From the NCBI GenBank assembly GCA_003220195.1, contig QHRT01000292.1, positions 1-9,040 on the forward strand: a stretch of 9,040 nucleotides of DNA, in the 5' to 3' direction. Numbering within the stretch: position 1 is the stretch's first letter; every line of letters begins with the position of its first letter. The notes below the pieces were generated by a model. The model was not told the DNA's origin, searched no databases, and saw only the letters and a list, made by a program, of their open reading frames with translations. Source of the DNA: Candidatus Rokuibacteriota bacterium. Its GTDB lineage: Bacteria > Methylomirabilota > Methylomirabilia > Rokubacteriales > CSP1-6. Of the stretch, positions 8,349 to 9,040 are shown piece after piece. The position numbers and the translations under genes were made by a program.

Positions 8349-9040
8349 TTGAGGTGGGGGGGCCCGAGGGGCGCGAGGACGCGCCCGCAATGGCCCCCCA
8401 CCCCCCCCAACGTTCGGGGCACCCCGGCGAAGCCGTGGCGCCCCTCGAGCTGACGCGAGATTGTGTTGCCGATACCGAGCGAGGCGGGCACGCTCGACGC
8501 CACGGTCTTTCGCGGATCGAACGCGTCGCGTACGGCCTCGCCGATGAAGATCAGGAGCGAGAGCATCACGGCGAGCACCGCGAATCCCGTGATGCCGAGC
8601 CACGGCGCCTGGAGGTTCGCCTTGCCCTGCGCCAGGATCTCCCCGAGCGACGGCGAGCCGGGCGGGAGCCCGAAGCCCAGGAAGTCGAGCGACGTCAACG
8701 TGGTGATCGAGCCGTTCAGGATGAAGGGCAGGAACGTGAGCGTCGCGACCATCGCGTTCGGCAGCACGTGGCGGACCATCGTGACCCGGTTCGACACGCC
8801 GAGCGCGCGGGCGGCGCGAACGTAGTCGAAGTTCCGCGCGCGCAGGAACTCGGCGCGGACCACGCCGACCAGCGACATCCACGAGAAGAGCAGCATCAGC
8901 CCGAGCAGCCACCAGAAGTTCGGCTCGACGATCGAGGCCAGGATGATCAGGAGATAGAGCACCGGCATGCCTGACCAGATCTCGATCACACGCTGGAACG
9001 TGAGGTCGACCAGGCCGCCGAAGTAGCCCTGAATGCCGCC
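8345..9040 (-). CDS. yejE: Peptide ABC transporter permease (YejE-like), C-terminal part (5' end outside window)
   Basis: The frame is open to the right edge and stops at TGA (8347-8345). The first residues, G-G-I-Q-G-Y-F-G-G-L-V-D-L, then R-V-I-E-I-W-S-G-M-P-V-L-Y, match the YejE/DppC permease family, so the M at 8989 is internal. Hydrophobic membrane segments include L-Y-L-L-I-I-L-A, F-W-W-L-L-G-L-M-L-L-F, and one near the C-terminus (A-V-L-A-V-M-L-S-L-L-I-F-I-G). The EAA loop that contacts the ATPase is seen as D-Y-V-R-A-A-R-A-L-G-V, with H-V-L-P-N-A. In the family the protein usually ends soon after E-A-V-R-D-A-F-D-P-R-K. Here about 53 further residues (codons 8506-8348) follow, rich in G, R and P and coded by a G/C-tract palindromic stretch; this tail does not look like family sequence. 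It forms a membrane complex with the YejF-like ATPase and, presumably, YejB- and YejA-like proteins outside the window. Confidence 0.9.
8353..8402. repeat. GC-tract nested inverted repeat at the permease/ATPase junction
   Basis: On the plus strand, GGTGGGGGGGCC (8353-8364) is complementary to GGCCCCCCACC (8392-8402) with one bulged G. Nested inside, GGGCGCG (8369-8375) and CGCGCCC (8380-8386) form a perfect 7-bp stem with the loop AGGA. It lies immediately before the TTG start of the ATPase on the minus strand. It looks like an intercistronic palindromic element rather than coding sequence. Confidence 0.6.
8416..8444. repeat. GC-rich hairpin next to the junction element
   Basis: A 29-base near-perfect palindrome reads on the minus strand as GGGGCGCCACGGC, TTC, GCCGGGGTGCCCC. 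It has 13 positions paired with one A-G mismatch and one G-T wobble. It is separated from the nested repeat by a run of eight C (8401-8408). Together the two hairpins span about 90 bases, all inside the atypical permease tail. Confidence 0.6.

Noticed and set aside
8349..8912. N-terminal extension of the YejF-like ATPase up to 8912
   Set aside because: The extension is arginine-rich shadow sequence out of frame with the real permease. ABC domain homology begins right after TTG 8348.

Overview
The window is GC-rich DNA from a bacterium with dense coding on both strands. A DUF748/AsmA-type envelope protein and a Yej-type inner-membrane peptide importer suggest a Gram-negative, probably environmental, organism. 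The base composition would suit a soil lineage such as Rokubacteria, Acidobacteria or Deltaproteobacteria, but nothing here fixes the taxonomy, so that is inference only.

Layout. (1) 1-675, plus strand: the C-terminal part of a berberine-bridge-type FAD oxidoreductase that enters from the left edge. (2) 694-1116, plus strand: the decayed remains of a toxin-antitoxin pair, a UPF0175-type antitoxin followed by a DUF3368/PIN-type toxin. Each carries a frameshift, and the toxin is also cut short. (3) 1166-1918, plus strand: a glutaredoxin-like domain fused to a DinB-type four-helix domain. Its active site is interrupted by an in-frame TGA exactly where the first cysteine of CxxC belongs. An almost perfect stem-loop directly downstream has the form of a bacterial SECIS element. 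I read this as a selenoprotein with a U-S-S-C redox motif; a conventional gene caller would start it at 1232 and lose the active site. (4) 1995-5393, plus strand: a 1132-residue AsmA/DUF748 envelope protein with an internal duplication and a start codon buried in a 10-bp hairpin. (5) 5481-6713, plus strand: a membrane-anchored or exported PQQ-type sugar (sorbosone/aldose) dehydrogenase. (6) 6720-9040, minus strand: an operon fragment for a peptide ABC importer, with the YejE-like permease (partial at the right edge) followed by the YejF-like double ATPase, joined by a TTGA stop/start overlap. The last part of the permease frame runs through an unusual G/C-tract palindromic element.

How the parts relate. 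The permease and ATPase work together as one transporter. The AsmA-type protein and the sugar dehydrogenase lie in the same direction 87 bp apart and both act at the envelope, but no functional link is evident. The selenoprotein stands alone with its own ribosome binding site. The selABCD machinery it would need is not in the window. The main discovery candidate is the Sec-glutaredoxin-DinB fusion with its SECIS hairpin.
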